Below the pieces are notes generated by a model that was not told the origin of the DNA, searched no databases, and saw only the letters and a program-made list of their open reading frames with translations. The translations under genes were made by a program, and so were the position numbers. Shown here one piece after another: positions 1 through 7,880 of a DNA stretch of 14,846 nucleotides (positions within the stretch are counted from its first letter, which is position 1; each line of letters begins with the position of its first letter). The stretch is from an uncultured Oscillospiraceae bacterium (GTDB taxonomy: Bacteria > Bacillota_A > Clostridia > Oscillospirales > Oscillospiraceae), in contig CANRKN010000046.1 of assembly GCA_947631215.1 (NCBI GenBank), positions 1-14,846 on the forward strand, in the 5' to 3' direction.

Positions 1-30
1 GACCGCCCTCCCGCGATACTGTCAGGACGC

Positions 31-60
31 ACAAAAATGTCCCGGCTCCGCAGAGCCGGG
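31..60 (-). terminator. Rho-independent terminator of the flavodiiron operon
   Basis: A GC-rich hairpin (CCGGCTC, loop, GAGCCGG) lies about 30 bp past the stop codon of the flavodiiron gene. Read on the minus strand it is followed by ACATTTTTG, a short T-run. It probably ends the two-gene transcript. Confidence 0.75.
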
Positions 61-90
61 ACATGATATTTTGCCGTTGCGTGATGATTT

Positions 91-1305
91 TTATGCGTTC
101 ACACTCTCCACCAGGGCGTTGGCCAGGTTCTCCAGCTCCGCGGCCTTGTCCTCCTTGAGGGAGGAGGCCAGGGAGAGGCGCTCGTTGAGGAGCGTCATGT
201 TTTTGAGCTGGTCGGTGATGAACGCGCTCATGAGGTCGCCGGACTTGACGGCCCAGGAGCCGTTTTCGATGACGGCGAAGGTCCGGTTCTGCAGGTTCAG
301 GGCCTTCATGTCCATGAGGAAGTTGTGCATCACCGGGTAGATGCCCAGGTTGTAAGTGACGCTGGCCAGGACGATGTGGCTGTACTTGAACGCCTCGGCG
401 ATGAGGTAGCTCACGTGGGTGTTGGACACGTCGTACACCGCCACGTTGGTCACGCCCTTCTCGCACAGCTTGCTGGCCAGGCACTGGGCCGCGGCCTCGG
501 TGTTGCCGTACATGGAGGCGTAGACGATGAGCACGCCCTTCTCCTCGGGCTCATAGCGGCTCCACTTGTCGTACTTGTCGATGAAATACCCCAGGTCCTT
601 GCGCCACACCGGCCCGTGGAGGGGGCAGACGAACTTGATCTGGTCCAGGATGCCGGATGCCTTTTTGAGCAGCAGCTGGATGTGGGGGCCGTACTTGCCC
701 ACGATGTTGGTGAGATACCGGCGGGCCTCGTCCAGCCAGTCCCGGTCGAAGTCCACCTCGTCGGCGAACAGCTTGCCGTCCAGGGCGATGAAGGAGCCGA
801 AGGCGTCGGCGGAGAACAGCACCCCGTTGGTGGTGTCGAAGGTCACCATGGCCTCGGGCCAGTGGACCATGGGGGCCGCCACGAAGGTGACGGTGTGGTC
901 GCCGAAGGAGAAGGTGTCCCCCTCCTTCACGGAGATGAGCTCATGGCCGTCCACGTGGAAGCCGAACTGGCGCATGAGGAGGAAGGCCTTGTCGTTGGAG
1001 ATGATCTTTACCTTGGGCCAGCGCAGCAAGATCTCCTCGATGGACGCGCCGTGGTCGGGCTCCATGTGGTTGATGAGCAGGTAATCCAGGGGCTTATCCC
1101 CCAGCAGGAACTCCATGTTCTCGATGAGCTGCCGGCAGGCGGACCAGTCCACGGTGTCGAACAGGACCGTCTTCTTGTCCAGCAGCAGATAGGAGTTGTA
1201 GCTCACGCCCTTGGGGATGGGGTGGATGTTCTCGAAAAGGGTCAGGCGGTGGTCGTTGGCGCCCACCCAGTAGAGCTTATCGGTAACTTCTCTTACGCAA
1301 TGCAT
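91..1305 (-). CDS. fprA: FprA-family flavodiiron protein (A-type flavoprotein)
   Basis: 404-aa cytoplasmic flavodiiron protein, a family that reduces O2 to water (some members reduce NO) with electrons usually delivered by rubredoxin. The N-terminal metallo-beta-lactamase-like domain (about 1-250) carries the di-iron ligands: H80-x-E82-x-D84-H85, H148 (in MVHWP), D167 (in SADAFG) and H230 (in PLHGP). The C-terminal flavodoxin domain (about 257-404) has the FMN phosphate loop SMYGNTEA at 264-271. Length is the usual size for the minimal class A architecture, with no extra C-terminal module. The start is preceded by AAGGAGA about 8 bp upstream. The gene follows the ACAD/ETF/rubredoxin fusion by 21 bp and no promoter is visible between them, so they should be co-transcribed. 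The upstream fusion's rubredoxin domain is the obvious candidate electron donor (inference). O2 versus NO specificity cannot be read from the sequence. Confidence 0.95.
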   Translation of the reverse strand: MHCVREVTDKLYWVGANDHRLTLFENIHPIPKGVSYNSYLLLDKKTVLFDTVDWSACRQLIENMEFLLGDKPLDYLLINHMEPDHGASIEEILLRWPKVKIISNDKAFLLMRQFGFHVDGHELISVKEGDTFSFGDHTVTFVAAPMVHWPEAMVTFDTTNGVLFSADAFGSFIALDGKLFADEVDFDRDWLDEARRYLTNIVGKYGPHIQLLLKKASGILDQIKFVCPLHGPVWRKDLGYFIDKYDKWSRYEPEEKGVLIVYASMYGNTEAAAQCLASKLCEKGVTNVAVYDVSNTHVSYLIAEAFKYSHIVLASVTYNLGIYPVMHNFLMDMKALNLQNRTFAVIENGSWAVKSGDLMSAFITDQLKNMTLLNERLSLASSLKEDKAAELENLANALVESVNA

Positions 1306-1326
1306 ATGTCATATCTCCTTTCCGTC

Positions 1327-3237
1327 TTACGCCTGGATGAACTGGTCCTTACCCTCGCCGCACTCCGGGCACACCCAATCCTCGGGCAGCTTGTCGAAGG
1401 TGGTGCCGGCGGGGATCTCCGCGTTGGGGTCGCCCTTTTCGGGGATGTACTCGTAGCCGCAGCCGCCGCACACATACCGGGGGCCGATGGGCTCCGGCTT
1501 GGGCGGCGCGGGCCGCTTGATCTTCACCATGGGCGGGGCGGGCTTCTTCTTGCCGGTGCCCAGGGCCTTGGTGAGAAGCGGCAATATCTCGTTCACGTCG
1601 CCCACGATGCCGTAGTCGCAGTTTTTGAAGATGGGCGCGCCGGCGTTGGTGTTGATGGCCACGATGGTGCTGGCGTCCTTGATGCCCTTCAGGTGCTGGA
1701 TGGCGCCGGAGATGCCGCAGGCGATGTACAGGTTGCCGGTGAACTTCTGGCCGGACATGCCCACATAGCGGTTCAGGGGCACGTATTTCAGCGTCTCGGC
1801 CACGGGACGGCTGGAGCCGATGGCCGCGCCGGCGGCGTGGGCCAGGTCCTCGATGAGCTTCATGTTCTCCTTGGGGCCGATGCCCTTGCCGGCGGATACC
1901 ACCCGCTCGGCCTGGGCGATGGGCGTGTCGGCGGGGATGCCCACGGTGAAGTCGTAGCCGTCCTTTTTGAGCGCCGCCACCAGGGCCTCCACCTTCTCTT
2001 TGGCGTCGCCCTCCCGGAAGATGGTCTTTTTCCGCACGCCGGTGATGGGGGCGGGCTTCTTGGGGGCGCTGCCTCCGCCGCCGGCGGACTTGGGCGCCTT
2101 GCCCAGGATGGCCGAGGAGATGACCACCCGCTGTATCTCGTTGGTGCCCTCGTAGATGGTGGTGATCTTGGCGTCCCGGTAGGCCCGCTCCACCTCCATG
2201 CCCTTCATGAAGCCGGCGCCGCCGTGGATCTGCAGGGCGTCGTTGGTGACCTGCAGGGCGATGTCGGAGGCATACATCTTGGCCATGGCCGCCTCCATGG
2301 CGTAGGGCTCGTGGTGCTCTTTGAGCTCCGCGGCGGAGTAGACCAAGAACCGGGCGCAGCGCAGCTTGGTGGCCATGTCCGCGATCTTGAAGGACAGGGC
2401 CTGCTGGAAAGCGATGGGCTTTCCGAACTGGATGCGCTCCTTGGCGTAGGCCACGGCGTTCTCATAGGCCCCCTGGGCGATGCCCAGCGCCTGGGCCGCG
2501 ATGCCGATGCGGCCGCCGTCCAGAGTGGCCATGGCGATCTTGAAGCCCTGGCCCTCCTTGCCCAGCAGGTTCTCCTTGGGCACTTTCACGTCGTTGAAGA
2601 TCAGCTCCGCCGTGGTGGAGGAGCGGATGCCCATCTTATCGTAGTGGTCGCCGAAGTCGAAGCCCTTCCAGCCCTTCTCCACGATGAAAGCGCTGATGCC
2701 CCGTGTGCCGATGTCCGGGGTGGTGACGGCGAAGACCACGTATGTATCCGCCTTGGGGGCGTTGGTGATGAATATCTTGCCGCCATTGAGAAGATAATAG
2801 TCCCCCTTGTCCACGGCGGTGGTCTCCGTGCCGCCGGCGTCGGAGCCCGCGTTGGGCTCGGTCAGGCCGAAGGCGCCGATCTTCTCGCCCTTGGCCAGGG
2901 GCACCAGATACTTTTTCTTCTGCTCCTCGGTGCCGAAGGCGAAGATGGGGTAGCTGCCCAGAGACACGTGGGCGGACAATATGACGCCCGCGCCGCCGTC
3001 CACACGGGCCAGCTCCTCCACGGCGATGGCGTAGCTGAGCACATCCAGGCCCGCGCCGCCGTACTCCTTGGGGTAGGGGATGCCCATGAGCCCCATCTGG
3101 CCCAGCTTTTTCACGGCCTCGTCGGGGAACTCGTTGGCCTGATCCAGGGCGAAGGCGATGGGCTTGATCTCCTCCTCCGCGAACTGGCGTATTTTCGCAC
3201 GCAGGGCCTCGTGCTCCGGGGTCGTCTGATATAACAT
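1327..3237 (-). CDS. Acyl-CoA dehydrogenase / ETF-alpha FAD-domain / rubredoxin fusion
   Basis: 636-aa three-part flavoprotein. Residues 1-380 are a complete acyl-CoA dehydrogenase of the butyryl-CoA type: [13 protein letters not shown] near 123-135, the ERIQFGKPI region near 267-275, and [10 protein letters not shown] at 361-370 where E363 matches the catalytic base. A Gly/Pro/Lys linker (380-400) leads to an ETF-alpha C-terminal FAD domain (about 401-560) with [46 protein letters not shown] and DYGIVGD. The ETF-alpha N-terminal domain is absent, and no ETF-beta gene is in the window. After a second Lys/Pro linker comes a rubredoxin (588-636) with C590-x2-C593 and C623-P-E-C626. An upstream in-frame ATG at 3288 lacks a ribosome site and sits almost on the predicted transcription start. 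The ATG at 3237 has AAAAGGAGGAGC ideally spaced. Direct electron relay to the neighbouring flavodiiron protein is inferred. Acyl chain length is uncertain. Confidence 0.93.
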   Translation of the reverse strand: MLYQTTPEHEALRAKIRQFAEEEIKPIAFALDQANEFPDEAVKKLGQMGLMGIPYPKEYGGAGLDVLSYAIAVEELARVDGGAGVILSAHVSLGSYPIFAFGTEEQKKKYLVPLAKGEKIGAFGLTEPNAGSDAGGTETTAVDKGDYYLLNGGKIFITNAPKADTYVVFAVTTPDIGTRGISAFIVEKGWKGFDFGDHYDKMGIRSSTTAELIFNDVKVPKENLLGKEGQGFKIAMATLDGGRIGIAAQALGIAQGAYENAVAYAKERIQFGKPIAFQQALSFKIADMATKLRCARFLVYSAAELKEHHEPYAMEAAMAKMYASDIALQVTNDALQIHGGAGFMKGMEVERAYRDAKITTIYEGTNEIQRVVISSAILGKAPKSAGGGGSAPKKPAPITGVRKKTIFREGDAKEKVEALVAALKKDGYDFTVGIPADTPIAQAERVVSAGKGIGPKENMKLIEDLAHAAGAAIGSSRPVAETLKYVPLNRYVGMSGQKFTGNLYIACGISGAIQHLKGIKDASTIVAINTNAGAPIFKNCDYGIVGDVNEILPLLTKALGTGKKKPAPPMVKIKRPAPPKPEPIGPRYVCGGCGYEYIPEKGDPNAEIPAGTTFDKLPEDWVCPECGEGKDQFIQA

Positions 3238-3298
3238 AGATGCTCCTCCTTTTGCATGGTGTTCGCTCTGTGGGGTCTCGCTTTGCATAGGTGAAGAT

Positions 3299-3328
3299 AT
3301 TTTAGCGCCCTTTTGGCATTTTTGTCAA
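3299..3328 (-). promoter_or_regulatory. Sigma-A type promoter of the ACAD fusion-fprA operon
   Basis: On the minus strand a perfect -35 TTGACA (3328-3323) and a -10 TAAAAT (3304-3299) are separated by 18 bp. Transcription would start near 3292, leaving a leader of about 55 nt that contains the AGGAGG site. This supports the 3237 start over 3288. Confidence 0.75.
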
Positions 3329-3369
3329 TATCAAACGGAGGTATTTTTGCCGAGTATGACAAAATATAC

Positions 3370-3402
3370 AAAAAGCCGCCGGAGGCCAAAGCCTCCGGCG
3401 GC
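3370..3402 (-). terminator. Rho-independent terminator of hsp20
   Basis: Perfect 12-bp stem (GCCGCCGGAGGC at 3375-3386 with GCCTCCGGCGGC at 3391-3402), 4-nt loop, followed on the minus strand by TTTTT (3374-3370). It lies 25 bp past the hsp20 stop, separating it from the operon downstream. Confidence 0.9.
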
Positions 3403-3427
3403 GCGAGGAGAGAGGAGAAGGGAGGAA

Positions 3428-3838
3428 TCACTGAATTTCGATCTGGTGCTGCTGGGGCACGATCTCCGGCAGCTTGGGCAGGGTCAGCTTCAGCACGCCG
3501 TTGGTGAACTGGGCGCTGATGGCGCCGGCGTCCACGCCGGAGACCTCGAAGCTGCGCTCCACGGAAGCGTTGGACCGCTCCCGGCGGATATAGCCGTTGT
3601 CGTTCTGCTCGTCATTGGTCTGGTGCTCGGCCTTCACGGTGAGAACGCCCTCTTTGACGCTGACGGCGATCTCGCTCTTGTCGAAGCCGGGCAGCTCCGT
3701 CTCGATGGTGAAGTCCTTGTCGGACTCCCGGATATCGGTGGCGGCCGCGTGGGTCACGGCGCCGAAGAACTCCTGGAACGGGTCCCAGATGGTGCTGGGC
3801 TTATAGGAGCGGCTGGTGAAAGGGATCATATCAAACAT
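3428..3838 (-). CDS. Small heat-shock protein (Hsp20/alpha-crystallin family)
   Basis: 136-aa ATP-independent holdase chaperone that binds unfolding proteins in the cytoplasm. A short N-terminal arm (1-32, with the aromatic segment WDPFQEFFG) precedes the alpha-crystallin domain (about 33-123), which ends in the hallmark GVLKLTLPK (114-122). The C-terminal tail carries I133-x-I135, the I-x-I/V motif that docks into neighbouring subunits for oligomer assembly. The length is normal for bacterial Hsp20. The start has AGGAGG about 9 bp upstream. It is a single-gene unit: a strong terminator follows it, and a perfect CIRCE element lies 90 bp upstream, so HrcA repression with heat induction is very likely. 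The opposite neighbour, a nucleotidyltransferase, is divergent. Confidence 0.95.
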   Translation of the reverse strand: MFDMIPFTSRSYKPSTIWDPFQEFFGAVTHAAATDIRESDKDFTIETELPGFDKSEIAVSVKEGVLTVKAEHQTNDEQNDNGYIRRERSNASVERSFEVSGVDAGAISAQFTNGVLKLTLPKLPEIVPQQHQIEIQ

Positions 3839-3875
3839 GGTGGAAAACCTCCTGTTTCTTTGATTTGGCTATAGC

Positions 3876-3908
3876 ATACACATAAATTGTGAATAAATTT
3901 ATGTGTAT
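3876..3908. promoter_or_regulatory. Perfect 13-bp-arm palindrome in the hsp20 promoter region
   Basis: ATACACATAAATT (3876-3888), 7-nt spacer GTGAATA, then AATTTATGTGTAT (3896-3908), an exact inverted repeat. It lies between the CIRCE site and the hsp20 start and overlaps the likely -10 region. A dimeric repressor or activator site is the simplest reading. An mRNA leader hairpin is the alternative. The regulator is not identified. Confidence 0.6.
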
Positions 3909-3926
3909 TTGTGAACGAAGTGTAAA
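3898..3926 (-). promoter_or_regulatory. Possible hsp20 promoter
   Basis: On the minus strand TTTACA (3926-3921) and CATAAA (3903-3898) are 17 bp apart. The -35 begins 3 bp from the CIRCE box. The -10 is only a four-of-six match, and other registers are possible in this AT-rich stretch. Confidence 0.35.
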
Positions 3927-3928
3927 TA

Positions 3929-3955
3929 TTAGCACTCTCGCTTTTTGAGTGCTAA
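3929..3955. promoter_or_regulatory. CIRCE element (HrcA operator)
   Basis: TTAGCACTC, 9-nt spacer, GAGTGCTAA: an exact match to the CIRCE consensus in both arms. CIRCE is the binding site of the heat-shock repressor HrcA in Firmicutes. It is 90 bp upstream of hsp20 and 121 bp upstream of the divergent nucleotidyltransferase. The hsp20 gene is the natural target. Confidence 0.96.
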
Positions 3956-4014
3956 TACCTCGTTCCCGGCCATATCCAGTATGCCCCTTCCCGGCCCATC
4001 TTTGCGCAGGAGCA

Positions 4015-4043
4015 TTGTAAAATCCGGGATGTCATGGTAATAT
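4015..4043 (+). promoter_or_regulatory. Promoter of the nucleotidyltransferase gene
   Basis: TTGTAA (4015-4020), 17-bp spacer, TAATAT (4038-4043). A start near 4050 gives a leader of about 26 nt containing AAGGAGG. Confidence 0.65.
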
Positions 4044-4075
4044 GAGGATACTTTTAAACACAAGGAGGTCCCGCG

Positions 4076-4987
4076 ATGAGACCGATGCTGGTGATCATGG
4101 CCGCCGGAATGGGCAGCCGTTTCGGAGGTTTGAAGCAGATGACGGCGGTGGACGCCGCCGGGCAGGTCATATTGGACTACTCCGCCTACGACGCCCTCCA
4201 GGCGGGTTTTGAAAAGATCGTCTGCGTCATCAAAAAGGAGATCGAAGCGGACTTCCGGGCCCTGGTAGGGGACCGGATCGGGAAAAAGTGCGACCTTTAT
4301 TACGCCTTCCAGGACCTGCACGACATCCCCGCGGGCTTTTCGGTCCCCCCCGAGCGGACAAAGCCCTGGGGCACGGGCCACGCGGTCTACGCCGCCCGGG
4401 ACCTTATCGACCGGCCCTTCGCCGTCATCAACGCCGACGATTTTTACGGCCGGGGCGCGTTCCAGGCTTTATATGATTTTCTGGCCCACGAGGCGGACGG
4501 CCGCACCCACGCCCTGGTGGCCTATGACCTGAAAAACACCCTCACGGAGAACGGCACCGTGGCCCGGGGCGTCTGCACCGCGGACGCGGACGGGTACCTC
4601 GCCACCGTGACGGAGCTCACCGCCATCCAGGGCCCGGCAGAAAGCCCCTCCTACACCACCGACGGGGGTGCCACCTGGACGGCCCTGGCCCCGGACACCC
4701 CGGTGAGTTTGAACACCTGGGGCTTCCACCAGGGCTTCATGGACGCCATCGGGACGGAGCTGGAGAAATTTTTCGTCAATGATATGCCGGCCAACCCCGC
4801 CAAGGCGGAATTTTTCCTGCCCAGCGTGGTGAACGCGTGCCTCGCCGCCGGGACAGACCGGGTAAAGGTCCTGCCCACGGACGAGGTCTGGCACGGCGTC
4901 ACCTACCGGGACGACCTGCCCGCCCTGCAGGCGGCTCTCGCCGAGATGAAGGCCGCGGGCAAGTATCCCGACAGCCTCTGGGCGTAA
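4076..4987 (+). CDS. Nucleotidyltransferase family protein (sugar-1-phosphate type)
   Basis: 303-aa protein of the NTP_transferase superfamily, which joins a nucleoside triphosphate to a sugar- or alcohol-phosphate to make an activated precursor. The N-terminus shows the nucleotide-binding signature MAAGMGSRFGGLKQ (8-21), with the basic residues R15 and K20. PWGTGHA (98-104) matches the base/sugar-binding loop, and NADDFYG (119-125) holds the metal-binding aspartate. No left-handed beta-helix acyltransferase tail is present, which argues against GlmU. The substrate cannot be assigned: GalU-, RfbA- and choline-phosphate-type enzymes share these motifs. AAGGAGG sits 7 bp before the ATG. It is monocistronic, with its own promoter and a strong terminator, and is transcribed away from hsp20 and towards the PFL-family gene. 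Confidence 0.88.
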   Translation: MRPMLVIMAAGMGSRFGGLKQMTAVDAAGQVILDYSAYDALQAGFEKIVCVIKKEIEADFRALVGDRIGKKCDLYYAFQDLHDIPAGFSVPPERTKPWGTGHAVYAARDLIDRPFAVINADDFYGRGAFQALYDFLAHEADGRTHALVAYDLKNTLTENGTVARGVCTADADGYLATVTELTAIQGPAESPSYTTDGGATWTALAPDTPVSLNTWGFHQGFMDAIGTELEKFFVNDMPANPAKAEFFLPSVVNACLAAGTDRVKVLPTDEVWHGVTYRDDLPALQAALAEMKAAGKYPDSLWA

Positions 4988-5004
4988 AACTGCGCATAAC
5001 AAAT

Positions 5005-5039
5005 GCCGCCGGACGGCTGTCCGGCGGCGTTGTTTTTTT
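5005..5039 (+). terminator. Rho-independent terminator after the nucleotidyltransferase
   Basis: Perfect 10-bp stem (GCCGCCGGAC 5005-5014 and GTCCGGCGGC 5019-5028), tetraloop GGCT, then GTTGTTTTTT. On the minus strand the same stem is followed only by ATTTGTT, so it may also serve weakly for the convergent PFL-family gene. Confidence 0.88.
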
Positions 5040-5044
5040 ATGTA

Positions 5045-6409
5045 TCAGTTTTTCAGGCTGTGCAGGGGCGCGGGGATGTGGCCGCCACGGGCGATGAAGT
5101 CTGCCGAACGCTCGGGATGGACGGGCATGATGGGCGCGGTGCCCAGCAGGCCGCCGAAATCCACGCTGTCCCCCACGTCCAGTCCCACCGCGGGGATGAG
5201 GCGCACGGCGGTGGTCTTGTTGTTGACCATGCCGATGGCCGCCTCGTCGGCGATGATGGCGGAGATGGTGTCCGCGGTGGTATCTCCCGGCACGGCGATC
5301 ATGTCCAGCCCCACGGAGCAGACGCATGTCATGGCCTCCAGCTTGTCGATGGTAAGCACCCCGGAGCGGGCGGCGGCGATCATGCCCTCGTCCTCGCTCA
5401 CCGGGATGAATGCGCCGGAGAGGCCGCCCACCCGGCCGGAGGCCATGAGTCCGCCCTTTTTCACCGCGTCGTTCAAAAGGGCCAGGGCCGCCGTGGTGCC
5501 GTGGGTGCCGCAGACCTCCAGGCCCATCTCCTCCAGGATGCGGGCCACGCTGTCGCCCACCGCCGGGGTGGGGGCCAGAGAAAGGTCCACCACACCGAAG
5601 GGGACCCCCAGCCGGTCCGCCGCCGTCCGGGCCACCAGCTGGCCCATGCGGGTGATGCGGAAGGCGGTCTTTTTGATGAGCTCCGCCACCTCGTCAAAAG
5701 GCCGGCCACGGACGTTTTTGAGGGCGGTGTGGACCACGCCGGGGCCGGACACGCCCACGTTGACAGCGCACTCCGGCTCCCCGGGGCCGTGGAAGGCGCC
5801 GGCCATGAAGGGGTTGTCCTCCACGGCGTTACAGAATACCACCAGTTTGGCGCAGCCGAGACTGCCCCGATCCGCCGTGAGGGCGGCAGTCTCTTTGACC
5901 ACCCGGCCCATGGCCGCGATGGCGTCCATGTTGAGCCCCGCCTTGGTGGACCCCACGTTCACACTGGCGCAGACCAGGTCCGTCTCCGCCAGGGCCCGGG
6001 GGATGCTGTCTATGAGCTTTTTGTCCCCGTCGGTGAGCCCCTTCTGGACCAGGGCGGAGAAGCCGCCGATGAAGTCCACGCCGCAGGTCTTGGCAGCCCG
6101 GTCCATGGCCTTGGCCACGGGGACGTAGTCCTCCCCAGCACTTGCCTGGGCCACCATGGCGATGGGGGTGACGGAGATGCGCTTGTTGACGATGGGGATG
6201 CCCAGTTCCGCCTCGATGCCCCAGGTGACGGGCAGGAGGTTTTCCGCCCGGCGGCATATCTTGTCGTACACCCTTTTGGCGCACTCCTCGATATCCGGAT
6301 GGGCGCAGTCCAGCAGATTGATGCCCATGGTCACCGTGCGGATGTCCAGATGCTGCCGGTCCAGCATATCCAGGGTCAGAAGAATATCTTTCGTATCAAG
6401 ATTCAGCAT
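5045..6409 (-). CDS. PFL family protein (UPF0210/DUF711)
   Basis: 454-aa cytoplasmic protein of the UPF0210 family, labelled PFL for its distant fold relation to pyruvate formate-lyase. Its reaction is not established to my knowledge. Recognisable family stretches include [11 protein letters not shown] near the N-terminus, [67 protein letters not shown] and [13 protein letters not shown]. The radical-glycine loop of true PFL is not visible, so a glycyl-radical mechanism is not supported. It starts 10 bp after the ACT-domain gene. Its ribosome site (GAGG) overlaps the end of that gene, so the two are translationally close. This ACT-plus-PFL pairing is common in Firmicutes and suggests that the ACT protein regulates or partners it. 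The product ends just before the shared terminator hairpin. Confidence 0.9.
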   Translation of the reverse strand: MLNLDTKDILLTLDMLDRQHLDIRTVTMGINLLDCAHPDIEECAKRVYDKICRRAENLLPVTWGIEAELGIPIVNKRISVTPIAMVAQASAGEDYVPVAKAMDRAAKTCGVDFIGGFSALVQKGLTDGDKKLIDSIPRALAETDLVCASVNVGSTKAGLNMDAIAAMGRVVKETAALTADRGSLGCAKLVVFCNAVEDNPFMAGAFHGPGEPECAVNVGVSGPGVVHTALKNVRGRPFDEVAELIKKTAFRITRMGQLVARTAADRLGVPFGVVDLSLAPTPAVGDSVARILEEMGLEVCGTHGTTAALALLNDAVKKGGLMASGRVGGLSGAFIPVSEDEGMIAAARSGVLTIDKLEAMTCVCSVGLDMIAVPGDTTADTISAIIADEAAIGMVNNKTTAVRLIPAVGLDVGDSVDFGGLLGTAPIMPVHPERSADFIARGGHIPAPLHSLKN

Positions 6410-6419
6410 TGTACTAGCC

Positions 6420-6689
6420 TCATATGCGGTGCATGGCGTCGAAGATGTCCTCCCGCTGGATGCGGATGTTCAGGCCCAGCTCCTCGCCGTTTTTGGCCAG
6501 GGACTCCTGGATCTCCCCGAAAGGCAGGTCCGAGGTGCCGGTGTCCACCAGCATGACCATGGTGAACAGCCCGTCCATGATGGTCTGGCTCAGGTCCAGC
6601 ACGTTCACCCGCATTTTGGCCAGCACCGCGCACACGTCCGCGATGATGCCGATGCGGTCTTTGGAAAATACTGATACGATCGCTTTCAT
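6420..6689 (-). CDS. ACT-domain protein (UPF0237 family)
   Basis: 89-aa single ACT domain, a fold that senses small ligands, often amino acids, and controls partner enzymes. The start [20 protein letters not shown] has the typical first strand and helix with the DRIGI turn. [17 protein letters not shown] carries the second helix and strand. A start nine codons upstream is open, but AAGGAGAACAC directly in front of the 6689 ATG decides for the shorter form, which also matches the family length of about 90 residues. It lies 16 bp after trmO and 10 bp before the PFL-family gene, so it is the middle gene of a three-gene operon. The ligand is unknown. Confidence 0.9.
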   Translation of the reverse strand: MKAIVSVFSKDRIGIIADVCAVLAKMRVNVLDLSQTIMDGLFTMVMLVDTGTSDLPFGEIQESLAKNGEELGLNIRIQREDIFDAMHRI

Positions 6690-6705
6690 AGTGTTCTCCT
6701 TGACG

Positions 6706-7398
6706 TTATAGGTCAACGACGTCCACCACGGTCAGCCTGCCGCCGGCCACGGTGAAGCGCACGTCGTATGTAAGGAAATTGAACCCGTAGCGCCGGTCCG
6801 GGTCGTCGATATAGGCCGGGCGGGGGTCCTGGCTCAAAAGGCCCAGCAGCGCCTCTCTGTGCTCCGGGGGGATGCGCTCCAGGAGCGGCCGGGGAAACTC
6901 CACCTCCAAGGCGTAATCATATACCTCCCCGGCAAAGCCCCCGGCGGCGTCCGGGCGGCTGTCCGTAAAGGGGAGATAGGGCTTTATATCATAGATAGGC
7001 GTGCCGTCCATCAGGTCCGCCCCCGCCACGGACAGCACCGGCCCCAGCTTCTCGTCCCGGAGGATGTCCAGCAACCGCACACAGCTCAGGCCCAGGGCGT
7101 TGGGCCGGTAGGGGGAGCGGGTGGCGAACACGCCCATGCGCTTGTTGCCCCCCAGCCGGGGCGGCTTCACCGTGGCGGCCCAGGTATCCCGCTCGTTTTC
7201 CGAAAAGCCCCATATGAGCCAGATGTGGGAATATCCCTCCAGGCCCCGGAAGGCCACCGGGTCCCGATAGAGGGGCTCGAACACGATCCGGGCCCGCAGC
7301 GCCTCCACCAGACCGCTCTGCCGGGGCAGACCGAACTTGGTGGGCAGCTCCGTCTCGATATGGGCGATGGGCTGGATGAGCCGCTTTTCCTGGAGCAT
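6706..7398 (-). CDS. trmO: tRNA (N6-threonylcarbamoyladenosine(37)-N6)-methyltransferase TrmO
   Basis: 230-aa SAM-dependent enzyme that methylates N6-threonylcarbamoyladenosine at position 37 of certain tRNAs, tuning decoding of ACY codons. Family hallmarks are present in order: FGLPRQ (22-27), GLEGYSHIWLIWGF (52-65), RSPYRPNALGLS (94-105) and MDGTPIYDIKPYLP (130-143). The C-terminal extension has DPRPAYIDDPDRRYGF, as in the two-domain bacterial TrmO. AGGAGG precedes the start. It is first in an operon with the ACT and PFL-family genes, with an extended -10 promoter just upstream. The functional link to the downstream pair is not obvious and may only be co-transcription. Confidence 0.93.
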   Translation of the reverse strand: MLQEKRLIQPIAHIETELPTKFGLPRQSGLVEALRARIVFEPLYRDPVAFRGLEGYSHIWLIWGFSENERDTWAATVKPPRLGGNKRMGVFATRSPYRPNALGLSCVRLLDILRDEKLGPVLSVAGADLMDGTPIYDIKPYLPFTDSRPDAAGGFAGEVYDYALEVEFPRPLLERIPPEHREALLGLLSQDPRPAYIDDPDRRYGFNFLTYDVRFTVAGGRLTVVDVVDL

Positions 7399-7424
7399 GG
7401 CCGTCCTCCTGCGCGTGATAAGGT

Positions 7425-7433
7425 ATTATAGCA
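7425..7433 (-). promoter_or_regulatory. Extended -10 promoter of trmO-ACT-PFL operon
   Basis: Minus strand reads TGCTATAAT: a perfect TATAAT (7430-7425) with the TGn extension. The -35 at 17 bp (TGTAAA) is poor, as expected for an extended -10 promoter. Leader of about 25 nt. Confidence 0.65.
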
Positions 7434-7553
7434 TAGGACGCCTTTGGTTTACAGCACAAAAAAATATTTTTGACGGGGCGTATAATTCTCCTCCGTCCGG
7501 CGGATACTAGCCCATGCAAGAATACTCAGTCTGACGGAAAAGGAGTCTTTTTC

Positions 7554-7766
7554 ATGGTCATTGACAGGATAGCCCTGATCCTCGCCATCATCGGCGGGCT
7601 GAACTGGGGCAGCGTCGGCCTGTTCCGGTTCGATATCGTCGCCTGGATCTTCGGCGGCCAGACCAATCCGGTATCCCGGGTGGTCTATACGCTGGTGGGT
7701 CTCGCGGCGCTGTGGTGCATCTCGCTGTTGTTCCGGTCCCGGGACGAAGCGGACGAAGAGGCCTAG
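7554..7766 (+). CDS. DUF378 family small membrane protein
   Basis: 70-aa protein with two predicted transmembrane helices: about 4-24 (IDRIALILAIIGGLNWGSVG) and about 38-62 (NPVSRVVYTLVGLAALWCIS). The GGLNWG motif after the first helix and FDIVAWIFGG between the helices are typical of the DUF378 family (YuzA-like), whose role is unknown. The acidic C-terminal tail DEADEEA is short. The reading frame is open further upstream to a TTG at 7470, but AAGGAG about 9 bp before the 7554 ATG and the family length favour the short form. It stands alone. A TATAAT at 7481-7486 may be its -10, but no clear -35 accompanies it. Confidence 0.85.
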   Translation: MVIDRIALILAIIGGLNWGSVGLFRFDIVAWIFGGQTNPVSRVVYTLVGLAALWCISLLFRSRDEADEEA

Positions 7767-7814
7767 CGTCAGAATGGCCCCGAAGATTCACGGTCCTGAC
7801 AATGGAGGGGTTCT

Positions 7815-7861
7815 GTAAGACAGTATGACACCGGATAATTGAAAAGTGGCAACTGCCTTAC
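7815..7861. repeat. Long imperfect hairpin downstream of the DUF378 gene
   Basis: GTAAGACAGT (7815-7824) pairs with ACTGCCTTAC (7852-7861) with one mismatch. Pairing continues inward (TGACAC with GTGGCA), giving roughly 15 paired positions and a 14-nt loop. With the terminator 20 nt further on it forms a two-hairpin unit. It may be the 3' end of the DUF378 message or a small RNA. Confidence 0.5.
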
Positions 7862-7880
7862 GGAATTGGAATCGACAGAG

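Noticed and set aside
325..3234. 969-codon plus-strand open frame
   Set aside because: It lies exactly antisense to the ACAD fusion and flavodiiron genes. It is Gly/His/Val-rich with no domain and is caused by GC-rich codon usage on the other strand.
5003..6556. 517-codon plus-strand open frame
   Set aside because: Antisense shadow of the PFL-family gene with low-complexity composition and no ribosome site.
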